Assembly: GCA_001695595.3 (NCBI GenBank)
Contig: MBPM02000001.1
Coordinates: 1,736,001-1,800,000, forward strand
Length of the DNA: 64,000 nucleotides
Direction: 5' to 3'
Source of the DNA: Plasmopara viticola
Lineage: Eukaryota > Oomycota > Peronosporomycetes > Peronosporales > Peronosporaceae
How positions within the stretch are numbered: position 1 is the first letter of the stretch; the number at the start of each line of letters is the position of its first letter. Both the position numbers and the translations under genes were made by a program. Shown here in pieces: positions 46,227-57,029 of this stretch. Under the pieces are notes generated by a model. It saw only the letters and a list, made by a program, of their open reading frames with translations, did no database searches and was not told the origin of the DNA.

Positions 46227-49200
46227 TTGTCCGATGTCCAATGCATCCGTTGATGTGGTCTACGCCTTCCATTTCACCTACTGTATACATATGTAGCGTC
46301 AATCCGGCCTTGTATAATTATGATACTGCATACCATATGTTGAATGACCAATTGTAATACGTGCAAATCGAGACATATATTTTCTTTCAGTATAAAGATG
46401 CCGAGCGCACAATAACCTCTACCATTCGAATGTATTGTGAAATTTAGTATCAAATCAGGAGGGCTCCATTCAAGACTATTTCCTTTCACTCGATTAAAAT
46501 TTATTTCTGTTCAATGCCACAGCAATTTAAGGGCTATTCTGCCCTCCGAACTCTCCGCCTTACATGTCGTAGTTTTAAAAGAGCATTCTTGCGACAATGC
46601 GGCCTGTAGGGAGCATGGTGGTCGAGAGAATGACAATCCGACGACTGGGATCTGAGGATTATCACATGCGAGAAAGTCAATATGCAATATGATAGGCTCA
46701 ACGGGACCGTTGAACCTACCGTATTGCATGTTGCCTATTGATAGATTCGCATCCTGCACCTAAGGGGACGAAGAACTAGGCACTCACCACTATATCCCCG
46801 TCGAGCAGTCCCTGCGTTATTTGTTCCCTTCATTGCAGGAGCTTTGAAAAAGGAAAGCAGATACTCAGTCTCGCCCTTCGATTAATCTTCTATGCTTACT
46901 ACGGACCCCTAAACAAGCGATGTCGAAGGATACAAGGATCGTATTATGTACCAACAGCGCCCTAAGTTTGCTTTGGAGACAAGCCGCGCTGACGAAATCG
47001 CTCATCTTTGTTCGCAGTGGAGTTGTCGAAAGACTTCGAGAGCAGCCTTAACTTTCTTTAATGATTGACCTCGCTATCCTGAAAACATTGCGACGTTTTA
47101 CGTTCACCATTGAAGCAGACGGCCATTATCCTCGAAACGAGGCGAAGCGCGTGCCTTACCTAATCCGATGATCAAACGCATACTCGATTATTACCATTCT
47201 TTACATCAGACCTTTTTCGATGGTGTAGGTAAATGCGATTGACATAAAAAGAATTCGTTGTGATTATTTAAGCAATTCGTTGTTGTCGCCTCGAGACTTT
47301 TGTACGGACTTTTAAAGATGTCTGCGCATATGGATCCCCATTATCAGCAAGCTGAGTAGTTGTTGGTAGAACTTTCCTAACAACAACGTAGACGCTTGAG
47401 TTCATGCTACGGCTCAAGTCAAAATAAATGTGTTTAATCACTTTAACTGGCTCTTGCGAGATCGCGTCGGCTACTTCCAGCACACTAAAACTGGGCTTGG
47501 ATTAGCGCCATTCCACTTTGCATCTCAGCAGCGTGGTATTCTTTCTTTAGAGTTATAAGCCGTCAGCAACGGCTTCGCTGGTCGTCTTCAATTTCCGTTC
47601 CCACTGCATTAACAGATTTGCGCTCCTTTGCCTTGCTGCGCGCCGCCATATAGAACCTGATCAAATGCCAGCGGATATATCTTGCAACGCGATCGATCGT
47701 GCGGCTATATCTTGCAGCATGCGGCTAATGAAACCAAAAATCTAACTGTCAGTGTTGTGTGTATCGCGGTTTTTTAAAGAAGAATCCTGGGCAATGTTGT
47801 CTTTAAGCAGACATTGCTGAAGATACGAGTCGCTTTGCACGTCAGATGTGCTCTTAACTACACTAATAAGATATTTATCTGCGTCACGCAAGGTGACTCG
47901 TGGACATATTCACATCGTGAGCTCATAAAATATACTGGACCCAAATGAAGAAGACCGTTCTGACGTAGTAGACTTCTTTGACTAGGACGATCGGCGTTCT
48001 ACACTTCTTGCCGCTATACCTGCAGGCACAACCGTTACATGCAAAGTATAACCCAAGGTATTTTTATGACTCTTGCGATAGCAATGCTCACGGGATCCTG
48101 GGGCTTTTTTCGTGGGGCATATACTTGTCCGCTAGCAACACTTGTACTGAAGGTACGGCTTCACGCATGCATCGAGTTTGCTGACGCTGCGGCAATATGC
48201 GAGCAGATTAAAGCTTTCTCTGTTCTTTTACATTTAACACCAAGAGCATTTTGTCATCCTTAGGTATTTCTTAGGCGCTAGCAGTTAATTGATTCATGAT
48301 GCAGTGCTGGCACCAAGCCTCCGCTTATTTACATATCATGTTAAGCTTTTTGGAAGACTCATGGAGCTGCGTATACCTCACGCTTAACGTCTGAATAGGT
48401 CTATGTTTTTTGTCACATGCACCCATGTGTACCTCGGGCGATCACAAACGGCTTGTCGGGTACGCTATTGTAGTTCGTCTGCAAATTCAAAAAGGTGAAA
48501 TTTGACTACACTTCATGCTCAAATTTTTCACTAAGCTACAAGGCGACTAATTGGGCACAAACGTTGAATCAGTAAAGTGGCTTAAAGTCCATGGGATTGC
48601 GAATCGAGTACACGCGGTGTGCGACACACGGGCTTGATAGTGTTTGTGGCCTAGGTGTGCGTTGTCTTTGTAGGTAGAATGTAAGGGCTTTTGGCTTACT
48701 GATACGAGCCACAGGCATTTGAGATATTGCTGAGAGGAGCGCTTTTCTCTCATCGAAGTTGACACGTCCTAGTCGAGCACATGGCTTGGGTGTAACTCAC
48801 CTCAAGTAAAGGGTGATCGACGTGCGTGGCGCAAATGTCGACCGAATTGTCATCCGATGGCCCATCGGAAACTGTGATCTTGGCTCGCACCTTAAAACAA
48901 CCCCAACAGTGTACTACGTGATAACGGCGAGGTAATTGCTTGGTCAACGATCATTATGTTAAAATGAGGCTTGCAACGCATGAAGCTTCTTGTGCGGGCT
49001 TTCCATAACCAGCCCAATTTACAGCGGTGATGTGTCATTTGAAGGTGTAATGATCTGGACGCAAGAAGTCGACAGCCTTGATTAGAGTAATACTGGAAAT
49101 ACACACACCTCAGTGTGTGTAATCCTAGTTGTATCTACTAAATTTTATGAAACAAGACGGATGATCAACAACTTCTCAGTACTATATGCAGTCTGGTCAC

Positions 49201-50231
49201 ACCCTTAGTCAATGCTTTTCAAAAAAAAGGATTTGGGTGTTCCTTTGTTGCACTGCTTGCGCATGCTCCACTGCTTTTGGGAAGGCTTAAAATGGATTTT
49301 CATTTTGCCCTTGTTTAGGGATGATGATTTTGATACTATCAGCAGCAAGAAGGTCAGTCTGCTTGCGAGCAAATTGAAGATACCACTTATTGATCCTCTA
49401 TAGCATCATACTTTTTTTCTGCGTTGCTTTTGTTCTGCTCAATGCAGTCAAGCTTAAAGGCATCATAAACGTACACGTGACAGGAACTTGTCGTGGAGCT
49501 ATGCTCGCACGATACACTTTCACGATGCATGCAGCCAATGCGTTTTATAAAACTGAAAGTCACTAAGTTACATTTTGTTTACAAGCTCAAACTTATTACG
49601 TTTTAGCCAAGTCCGAAATCTCAGGAAGCTACGCTCATATCCATGTACGAGCTTAGATACTTGTTAAAATTGCTAATCACAATGTTAGACGGACACACAA
49701 ATATTTGCACAAGCTTGCTAGGAAGATGTATGCAGTACACGTCAGTCTTCTCGGACTCGTTTCGCTGAAGTCAGACTGCCTCCTCTTCATTAATCCGAGG
49801 TTTGGCTTATTTATTTCTTCTAACCAGCCTCACCACTGTCTTCAGGTATGGTAGTCACACGAGGCGTCTGCCACTAACCTAAACATCGCTCGAGAGAAAC
49901 TGAACTGGTAAGATGAAACCTTTGTCTATTTAAGTTGGATGCGTGTTTGTCGCAATATTAGCAAATTATAGCTGGTTTTTCAGGGTTTACGATTGAAAAT
50001 AGACTGCACCCAAACGATACCTGTTGAATCTGCTCAAGAGTAATTTGAACTTACTTGATTGGTCAGTGCACATTGGCTTGCCTGTACAAAAAGCGCGGGA
50101 GTTCCGAGCGACTTGCCTTTGTGTGGCGCGCTCCATCCTCCAAACGTATACCCTCTGCTTATCATTTTGGAATTGGCGCCTTTTCCAAGAAGTGACGCTT
50201 TCCGTATCATCCCGCTTCTCGTCTATACATC
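46227..50231. other. Gene-poor tract, about 4 kb
   Basis: No gene could be built here. The region is AT-rich with stops in all frames and probably contains old transposon debris. The last 300 bases should carry the promoter and leader of the ribonucleotide reductase gene, including an inverted CCAAT-type ATTGG at about 50060. Confidence 0.4.
48750..48947 (-). pseudogene. Possible Mutator-type zinc-finger fragment
   Basis: A 65-residue frame reads HCWGCFKVRAKITVSDG followed 20 residues later by ATHVDHPLL. The C-x2-C ... H-x2-H spacing resembles the DNA-binding finger at the N-terminus of MULE transposases and FLYWCH proteins. There is no ATG-anchored gene structure around it. This is a weak call based on pattern only. 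Confidence 0.2.
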
Positions 50232-51359
50232 ATGGTCGCAGCATTGGCAGAACACTTGAAAGCTGCAGAGCAGCCAGAGCAAGAACTGCGTCCTCAATCG
50301 ATGGATCCTTTTGCCAAAAATGTTACCGTTAAAGCGGACCCTGAGCTGGAGATCTCCGAATTTAAGCGCAAGGAGCTGAACGGAGAGATTCCCCCCGAGC
50401 CGTTTCTTGTTGCGAATTCCAATCGCTTTGTGCTCTTTCCCATTCAGGAGCACGAAGTGTGGCAGATGTACAAGAAAGCTGAAGCTTCTTTTTGGACAGC
50501 TGAGGAACTCGATCTGGTGCACGATCTGAAAGATTGGGCTAGCCTCACGGACAACGAGCGTTATTTCATTAAGCATGTGCTCGCTTTCTTTGCTGCTAGT
50601 GACGGCATTGTGAATGAAAATCTAGCCATGAATTTTAGCAACGAAGTGCAGGTGCCAGAGGCTCGCTGCTTTTACGGGTTTCAAATCGCAATCGAGAATA
50701 TACACTCGGAAGTGTACTCGCTTTTGATTGACACGTATATTAAAGACGCGATTGAGAAGGACCATCTACTACGTGCTATCGAGACTATCCCTTGCGTCAC
50801 CAAAAAAGCGCACTGGGCTCTGAAGTGGTGCGATCCACGGGTCTCTTCCTATCCAGAACGGCTTTTGGCCTTTGCTGCAGTTGAAGGCATTTTTTTCTCT
50901 GGCTCATTCTGCTCCATCTTTTGGCTCAAGAAGCGCGGTTTAATGCCTGGTCTGAGCTTTTCAAACGAGCTTATTAGCCGGGACGAGGGTATGCACACGG
51001 ACTTTGCGTGCCTTTTGTACTCCAAATTGGTCACCAAGCTGCCAGAATACCGCGTGCACGAAATCATTCGCGATGCTGTGGCGATTGAACACGAGTTCGT
51101 GCGTGACTCGCTCCCGGTCGAGCTGATTGGCATGAACTCGGGCCTCATGTGCCTGTACATTGAATTTGTGGCTGATCGTCTGCTTTACTCGCTGGGAGTA
51201 TCCAAGATCTACCATGCAAAGAACCCATTCGATTGGATGGACATGATCTCTCTCCAGGGCAAGACAAACTTTTTTGAGAAACGCGTTGGAGAATACTCGA
51301 AAGCTGGCGTCGGCGTTGCCGCTGAGGAGCAAGTTTTTACTCTGGACGCCGACTTTTAA
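50232..51359 (+). CDS. Ribonucleoside-diphosphate reductase small subunit (R2)
   Basis: An intronless 375-residue class Ia R2 protein. All di-iron ligands expected from mouse R2 are present with a constant offset of 15: D124, E155, H158, E218, E252 and H255, plus the radical tyrosine Y162. The C-terminal FTLDADF is the peptide that docks to the large subunit. With R1 it reduces ribonucleotides to deoxyribonucleotides in the cytosol, and expression is normally tied to S phase. The ATG at 50232 follows a short leader. Confidence 0.97.
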   Translation: MVAALAEHLKAAEQPEQELRPQSMDPFAKNVTVKADPELEISEFKRKELNGEIPPEPFLVANSNRFVLFPIQEHEVWQMYKKAEASFWTAEELDLVHDLKDWASLTDNERYFIKHVLAFFAASDGIVNENLAMNFSNEVQVPEARCFYGFQIAIENIHSEVYSLLIDTYIKDAIEKDHLLRAIETIPCVTKKAHWALKWCDPRVSSYPERLLAFAAVEGIFFSGSFCSIFWLKKRGLMPGLSFSNELISRDEGMHTDFACLLYSKLVTKLPEYRVHEIIRDAVAIEHEFVRDSLPVELIGMNSGLMCLYIEFVADRLLYSLGVSKIYHAKNPFDWMDMISLQGKTNFFEKRVGEYSKAGVGVAAEEQVFTLDADF

Positions 51360-51789
51360 GGCGTGCCTGGTCGAAGAGCGCGGGATGTCGTCTTTCGTCG
51401 CCCGCAGCGCGCCATGTGGCTGGCTTTTCACTTTGCATGGTTAAACGTAAAGGTCGCAGCGGCAGTGTCTATAACCGGCTTCGTTCATATTTAAAAATCA
51501 TTTTCAGCACTTACGTTCTTCTTTCCATCTTTAAAAGATTCGATATCAAGTAGAGGAAAAACCAATGCTTAGGATCGCAAGCATTTCTTGATTCTGCATT
51601 CAGGGTATAAAGTACAGAGCTTGCATACACTACAAGGAAGAAGTGCTCGTAACCTCGATGTTTTTGTAAGATAGCTTTACCCTTTTATGGAAGAATTTGA
51701 ATTCAGTTTCTCACGAATTAGCTTTTCAATGTCAAGCTATGATACAACCTTTCCATACAATGTGCAGAGTTATTACAAACGATGCTGAG
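51360..51789. other. Intergenic, convergent gene ends
   Basis: 430 bases between the R2 and PX-gene stops. Nothing recognisable apart from AT-rich 3' flanks. Confidence 0.5.
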
Positions 51790-52942
51790 CTATTTATTTT
51801 CAACAGGTACCAGATTCATAAAGTCCATATTGAGCGTCTCGTCGTCTTCATCGTCTTCATCATTGGTGCCGGTCATGCTTCTGGTGCACGGTTGTTCAAA
51901 TGACGCTTCGTCCTTTTCACTACTAGAGCTGTGGATGGTGTTAGAATTATCCTTTTCTACCGTCTTCATTCGACAAGAAGGCGAGTCATTGCTGGCTGGA
52001 AGTTTGGACTCCTTCTGGTCTTCCAAGTCAATTGAAGACGCAGTCGACGAGATTGACTCATCACCATCCTCTCTTTCAGCGTCAATGTCACAACTTGCCC
52101 GCGTTTGCGATGATTTGACTGGCACGGGCGCTGGTATAACAAACTCGTCGATAGAAGGCGGCGATGGCGGGCTACTACTATAGCCAGTCGACGAATTATC
52201 ATCGTAATGAAGCGGAGACTTTGTGTCTCCCTTGGGTGTATGCTGTCGTAATTGAAGACGCGACGGGCTGAGACATTTATTGTCGGTCTGCTTTGTCGGA
52301 CTGGTGAGAACCAGTGGATTTGGCACCGTGCTCCCCACAAAGCGACCCTCTTGATCAACTGGCATGGCATTTGAAACGGGATGGTAATTTATAAAGTCCT
52401 TCACCCGAATGGAATCGCGAATTGCCTCAATTGTGGGGAAGCCAACAGCTTCACCGTTCGCAGCGGCAGGTCCATTCTCCCCCCCCGTCGTGAGCCAGTC
52501 GCGCACGCTCGTGAAAGGAAAGCCACTACACGTGGGGCACTTGGGTGTAGTCGTAAAGGTGTGTGAGGCCAGGAGAGCAACAAAGTTGCATAGCGCAATC
52601 TTGCGGTAATTAATCACAACAGGCGTGACACTTGTAAAAACGTGTTTACGCGGGAATTCAAATAGATTTAGTACTTTTTCGTAATTACGACATCCCGGGC
52701 ATTTCTTGTCAGTCTTGGAAAAGAAATGAATGAGCTCATTGCGCAGCTGAAGGAACTCAGAGAAGCGACGGGGGGGCTTCCCACACTTGACCGGAGCGGA
52801 TATTGGTGATGCGGACGTGGTACCGCACCTTGCCGCCATCTGTCGAGTCCACAACGGGAATTTGCACGCGTACGAGGCACTTTTCATCGACCCGACCCAG
52901 ATCTCCGTTGCGTGAGTAGGCGTAGCGAGACGTGGGGTTCAT
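51790..52942 (-). pseudogene. PX-domain protein with an apparent one-base frameshift
   Basis: From the ATG at 52942 the frame encodes a PX-like start (LVRVQIPVVD, VRYHVRITNIRSGQVW) but then runs off frame. The continuation, RRFSEFLQLRNELIHFF, is in the next frame and is open to the stop at 51790. The switch falls in a run of seven Gs (plus strand) at 52770-52776; six would restore one frame of about 383 residues. The PX domain has the RRFSEF motif and two CxxC pairs (KCPGCRNY and KCPTCSGF), an unusual zinc-type insertion. The tail is serine/acid-rich and disordered with an EDDEDDE run. PX proteins bind phosphoinositides on endosomes. It may be a genuine null allele or a sequencing/assembly homopolymer error; the rest of the frame is undamaged, which favours an error or a very recent mutation. 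Confidence 0.75.
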
Positions 52943-53390
52943 CGTACCTTTGTTCAAATGCGTGACTTGTATCGATAGTGCTGATGCGCAAGTTAGATGG
53001 TGAATGGCGTATTGCCCACGCCCACCTTGTGCTTCAAATAAGACTCGAGGTTTTAGGATCTATTGTAAAAGTCGGTTCAGTTTTTTTCTATTTTTTTGAA
53101 GCTTGGGGCCAGACTCGACTCGAGTATGTCAGTGCATCAGCGTTACTTCCTCGCCAGATTTTCAAACAAAAAACTGCTGACGATGAGCAGGCAGGGGCCG
53201 TGCCGTGCATACAGTGGTAATAGCAAATCGCTTGGCAAGATCAATGCAGTGCGCGTAATCGCCGTGCGAGCAACACGTCGAAGTGACGACAGCGTACCGC
53301 TGTCGACGACTTCGGTTATAAAATGTGGTTTTTTAATATTGCAAGCCTGGATTTTTGGCTCCGTAAAACGATCAACTATCGCTCCATTTG
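52943..53390. other. Intergenic between tandem minus-strand genes
   Basis: 448 bases between the PX start and the CTR9 stop. No gene seen; it should contain the PX-gene promoter. Confidence 0.5.
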
Positions 53391-56300
53391 CTACTCCTCA
53401 TCAGAGGAAGAACCAAAGAGCTCATTCTTTTCAGCTTCACGACTGATCGTTGCTCGATCATCCTCGACAGCGGACTTCTCGTCATCATTAGCGGCACTTG
53501 GTGTCTGAACCTTCTCCTGCTCGTCGTCACTGGAATCGGATCCAAAGAGACCCGTTGGATCTTCCTTGTCGTCTTCTGACCCAAAAGTCGCACGTGCGCG
53601 CTTGTTCCGCTTCTCGACTAAATTTTTCATCGTAGCGTTGCGGTTCTTCATATCTTCGATCGACATCGAGTTGTCGCCATCCTCATCTACCTCGTCGTCT
53701 CCGTCATCAATAAAGCCGCCATCGTCGTTCTCAGCTTTCTTACGCTTTTTTCCGCCTTTTTTCTTGACGACCTTCTTTTCTTCTTCCTCACGCTCACGTA
53801 CACTCCATCCTTCGTGCAGCTTTTTCAATCGCTCGTCCTGCTTGAGACGAATCCCTTCGTGACGTTTGCGCAAGTCTTCTTCTTGCACACGCGCTTCTTC
53901 CTGTTCGCGAGCCACACGCTCCTCGTACTCCCGCAGCAATTTCCGTTGGGCTTCAATCTCCAATCGACGTTTCTCCTCTTTCTGTCGCTCAAACTCCAAG
54001 TGATAACTTGCTTTCGTCAAGGTGTCCCCACAAAACTTTTCATGATCCGACACCTTTTCCTTGTCAAATGGCAAGTTGTTGTGGTGTTTTTTCTTCTCGG
54101 ATGTGCCACTCGTTTCGGCTTGCTGAAGCAAAAAGCGGAAAATGCGCTGCGCACGCTTCAAATCCAAGATGGCACGCTGGACGTCTGCCATTGTACGATG
54201 TTGGGGTACACTGTTGCCACTGCCTGACCGTGCGACGCTTGTCTCTTGCCCAAGGGTCATGACAGCATAGTCTTCCTGTGCCAGACCAGTGTTGTACCAA
54301 AGCCGCAAGTCATTCGGGTACATGTGCAATCCGCGAGACAGCGTGGCAATGCAATTTGAGAACTTTTTCGACTCGTAAAAGGCCTTCGCTAAATACAGCA
54401 GCACTTCAAGATCTTGTCCTTGATAGCACTTGGTCAGACACACAGTATAGAGCTGAATCGCTTCCTGGTACCGCTCTTCAGCGACCAAAATGTGTGCCAA
54501 ATTGATCCAAGCATCCGGCATGTCGGGGCTGGCTTCACGCACTTGCGAGAAAATTTGTTTGGCAAGCTCAAAATTGCCCTTTTCGGCAATCATAATCCCC
54601 AATCCATTGGCAGCATAAATATTGCGAGGGTGTGCCGCCAGCGTCTTTTTGTAGTACACTTCACTCAACGACATGTTTTTAGCGTAACGATTCTTTTCAC
54701 CGAGATTACTCATAAAGATATTGCCCATGGACAAGAAAGCGTACGGATCGTTCTTTAACCCCGGCATTCCCATCACTTTTTCATACTTCTTTTGTGCAAA
54801 AACCCATTCGCGCTTTTTCAAATGAATATTGCCTTGCAGCAAGGAGGCTTCGGCACAAGTCAGATCAACTTCCAGTACCTTATCAAACAATTTAATGGCC
54901 TCAATGTCCTGGCCACGATCGCGCAACATGCAGCCTAAACGCAGCAAACAATCCGTGTATTCCGGAAAAGTTTCAAGAATCGCATCGTAGAGCTTCTTAG
55001 CACAATCGCGATCGCCCATTTCCTCGTACACCCGACCCATGTTGTACAAAATCGTCACGTTTTCTTCCGTTGGCTTGGGAATAAGATTGTCATCAGCTAT
55101 AGCGTCAGCATCTTCAAACTTGCTTTCTTCACTTTCATTGTTCAAATCGCCTAATTGTCTCAGAGCTTTCTGAAAGCACTTAAGAGCATCGGCAGTCTTG
55201 CCGACACGTTGCTGAAGGACACCTAGATTAACGTAAACTTCCATAGGTACACGCTCTGAAGCGTTGTTCATGACCTTCTCTGCTGCAATATACGACGAAA
55301 TGGCAATAATCCGATCTTTTCGTTCAGGGGACGCGTGGAGTAATTCAGCCGTCCCAATCAGTGCTTCGACATTCCCCGGCTCTAACTCTACGACACGACG
55401 TAGCAACACGACGGCCTCATCCTTCTTGCCGAGTTTACCATAGACATCGCCTAAGAGTGACAAAATCTCGACATTTTCCGGGTACGCCTTGTTGGCTTTT
55501 TCGAGGTACGATGCAGCTTTTGTAAACTCTTTTCGTTCGTAATACATTTGCGCAAGGCCAAACCACGGCAGCACAAACTTTGGCCACAACCGTCCAGCGT
55601 TAAAGTAGTAGCTGTACGCATCCTTGTACTTGCCCTGTGCGTGACACCCACGCCCCATAAGATAACAACTTTCCGAGCGAATTTCAGGAATTTTGGTGCT
55701 GTGAAAAGCATTGCCGGCAAGAGTGAACATTTTATCATAGTCCTTTCGCGCAATATTCGTCGCTGTGGCTGATTCGTCACGATACGGACCATCGAGTTTC
55801 ACTCCAGAAGACGACACGGCATCTTCTTGGCGACAAATGTAGGCAACGTACTTGTCGCCAATACAAATAATCTGACCAGGCGAAACCTCACTCGAAATGT
55901 CCTTGGATGTAGTCACAAAAGCAGAACCCCGCACGACGTTCACTGTACACGGCAGTGGGATCCATTGCGAGAAGTAGTGATTGGCCAGATGGTTCAAGAC
56001 TGTGGGATTTGTCTTGTCGATTGCATGAGCATGGTGAATCATCATCATAAAGCGCGAACTTTCGTCTCGAATGCTCACTGCACGCTCGTCCCGACCCTGA
56101 CTAGCAAGTTGCCACAAAGCGCTGGCAATCCTTGCGTCGACATTGGTTTCATCCAGTGACGCAGTGTATCGCATCACGGCTCGTGCTTTCTCGACGGCTC
56201 CTAAATGATAGCAACAGTACGCAAAACACATGCGCATGTTTGCGGCTTGTGGACTGCGTGGATGCAATTTAATTGCTTCAAGATACAACTTCTTTGCGTC

Positions 56301-56873
56301 CTTGTATTGTTTCTTGCGGTACAATAGCAGTGCTTTGCCTAAAATGGCAGGAAGGTTCGTTTTGTTGGAGATCAACACACTCTTGATAAATCGATCGGCA
56401 CGATCGTCTTCGTTCTTGGCCATAAACATGAGCGCTTTACCAACAAGCGTCATTGGGTGCTGATGATCGAGGCGGTCCGCACGCTGGAAGAAACCCACGG
56501 CGCGCTGGGAAATGGCCTCGCGCTTCTTCTCGTCTTCCTCGTTCCACATTGCGTTCACGGCGTGGCTGGCCAAGGCAACAAAGAACTTGATACGACACAT
56601 GCGCGATGCATTGTCCTTGTAGATTTCCTCAATGCCTGGCTCCGATGCGACGGCCAAGATCTCTTGAAATTGCGCGACGTGACCCTGATTATAGTACTCG
56701 ACCGCAAACTGCAGCCATACGTCGAGAGGCGCGACCTCAGCTCGTAAAATATCAATGATATCGTTCACATCATCGGGTAGTTCATCCACAAACACTTCGA
56801 CGGCCTGTTTCGAGTTCTTGACGGGAATTAAGAGCGCGCGTTGGTTACTTGCCTCCTCCTCGACGTTCGACAT
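53391..56873 (-). CDS. CTR9: CTR9, Paf1 complex TPR subunit
   Basis: A single 1160-residue frame. Residues about 30-900 are tetratricopeptide repeats in CTR9 order, beginning with ALLIPVKNSKQAVEVFVDELP and LDVWLQFAVEYYNQG, and including AANGLGIMIAEKGNF and DAWINLAHILVAEERYQEA. Residues about 940-1060 form a long charged helix (EYEERVAREQEEARVQEED) followed by a lysine-rich patch and an acidic/serine tail, as in animal and yeast CTR9. The protein scaffolds the Paf1 complex on RNA polymerase II in the nucleus during elongation and histone modification. It has no intron. It lies head-to-head with the next gene across 156 bases. Confidence 0.95.
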   Translation of the reverse strand: MSNVEEEASNQRALLIPVKNSKQAVEVFVDELPDDVNDIIDILRAEVAPLDVWLQFAVEYYNQGHVAQFQEILAVASEPGIEEIYKDNASRMCRIKFFVALASHAVNAMWNEEDEKKREAISQRAVGFFQRADRLDHQHPMTLVGKALMFMAKNEDDRADRFIKSVLISNKTNLPAILGKALLLYRKKQYKDAKKLYLEAIKLHPRSPQAANMRMCFAYCCYHLGAVEKARAVMRYTASLDETNVDARIASALWQLASQGRDERAVSIRDESSRFMMMIHHAHAIDKTNPTVLNHLANHYFSQWIPLPCTVNVVRGSAFVTTSKDISSEVSPGQIICIGDKYVAYICRQEDAVSSSGVKLDGPYRDESATATNIARKDYDKMFTLAGNAFHSTKIPEIRSESCYLMGRGCHAQGKYKDAYSYYFNAGRLWPKFVLPWFGLAQMYYERKEFTKAASYLEKANKAYPENVEILSLLGDVYGKLGKKDEAVVLLRRVVELEPGNVEALIGTAELLHASPERKDRIIAISSYIAAEKVMNNASERVPMEVYVNLGVLQQRVGKTADALKCFQKALRQLGDLNNESEESKFEDADAIADDNLIPKPTEENVTILYNMGRVYEEMGDRDCAKKLYDAILETFPEYTDCLLRLGCMLRDRGQDIEAIKLFDKVLEVDLTCAEASLLQGNIHLKKREWVFAQKKYEKVMGMPGLKNDPYAFLSMGNIFMSNLGEKNRYAKNMSLSEVYYKKTLAAHPRNIYAANGLGIMIAEKGNFELAKQIFSQVREASPDMPDAWINLAHILVAEERYQEAIQLYTVCLTKCYQGQDLEVLLYLAKAFYESKKFSNCIATLSRGLHMYPNDLRLWYNTGLAQEDYAVMTLGQETSVARSGSGNSVPQHRTMADVQRAILDLKRAQRIFRFLLQQAETSGTSEKKKHHNNLPFDKEKVSDHEKFCGDTLTKASYHLEFERQKEEKRRLEIEAQRKLLREYEERVAREQEEARVQEEDLRKRHEGIRLKQDERLKKLHEGWSVREREEEEKKVVKKKGGKKRKKAENDDGGFIDDGDDEVDEDGDNSMSIEDMKNRNATMKNLVEKRNKRARATFGSEDDKEDPTGLFGSDSSDDEQEKVQTPSAANDDEKSAVEDDRATISREAEKNELFGSSSDEE

Positions 56874-57029
56874 GGCAATTTGCCGAGTTCCCCCCTCGTA
56901 TTTTTAACGTCAAGCCCAGATTTCTAAATACCGGTAATAAAAAAGAGTAAATTAGTAAAAGCGACCTAGCCCTGAGCAATAACCTTACCCCTCGCGAATC
57001 ACCTGTATGATTACCATTGTAGGTTTAGC
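56874..57029. promoter_or_regulatory. 156-base shared upstream region
   Basis: It lies between the divergent CTR9 and unrecognised-gene start codons. It contains TAAATACCGGTAA at 56925-56937, also found at 7981-7993. It is presumably a bidirectional promoter. Confidence 0.4.
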
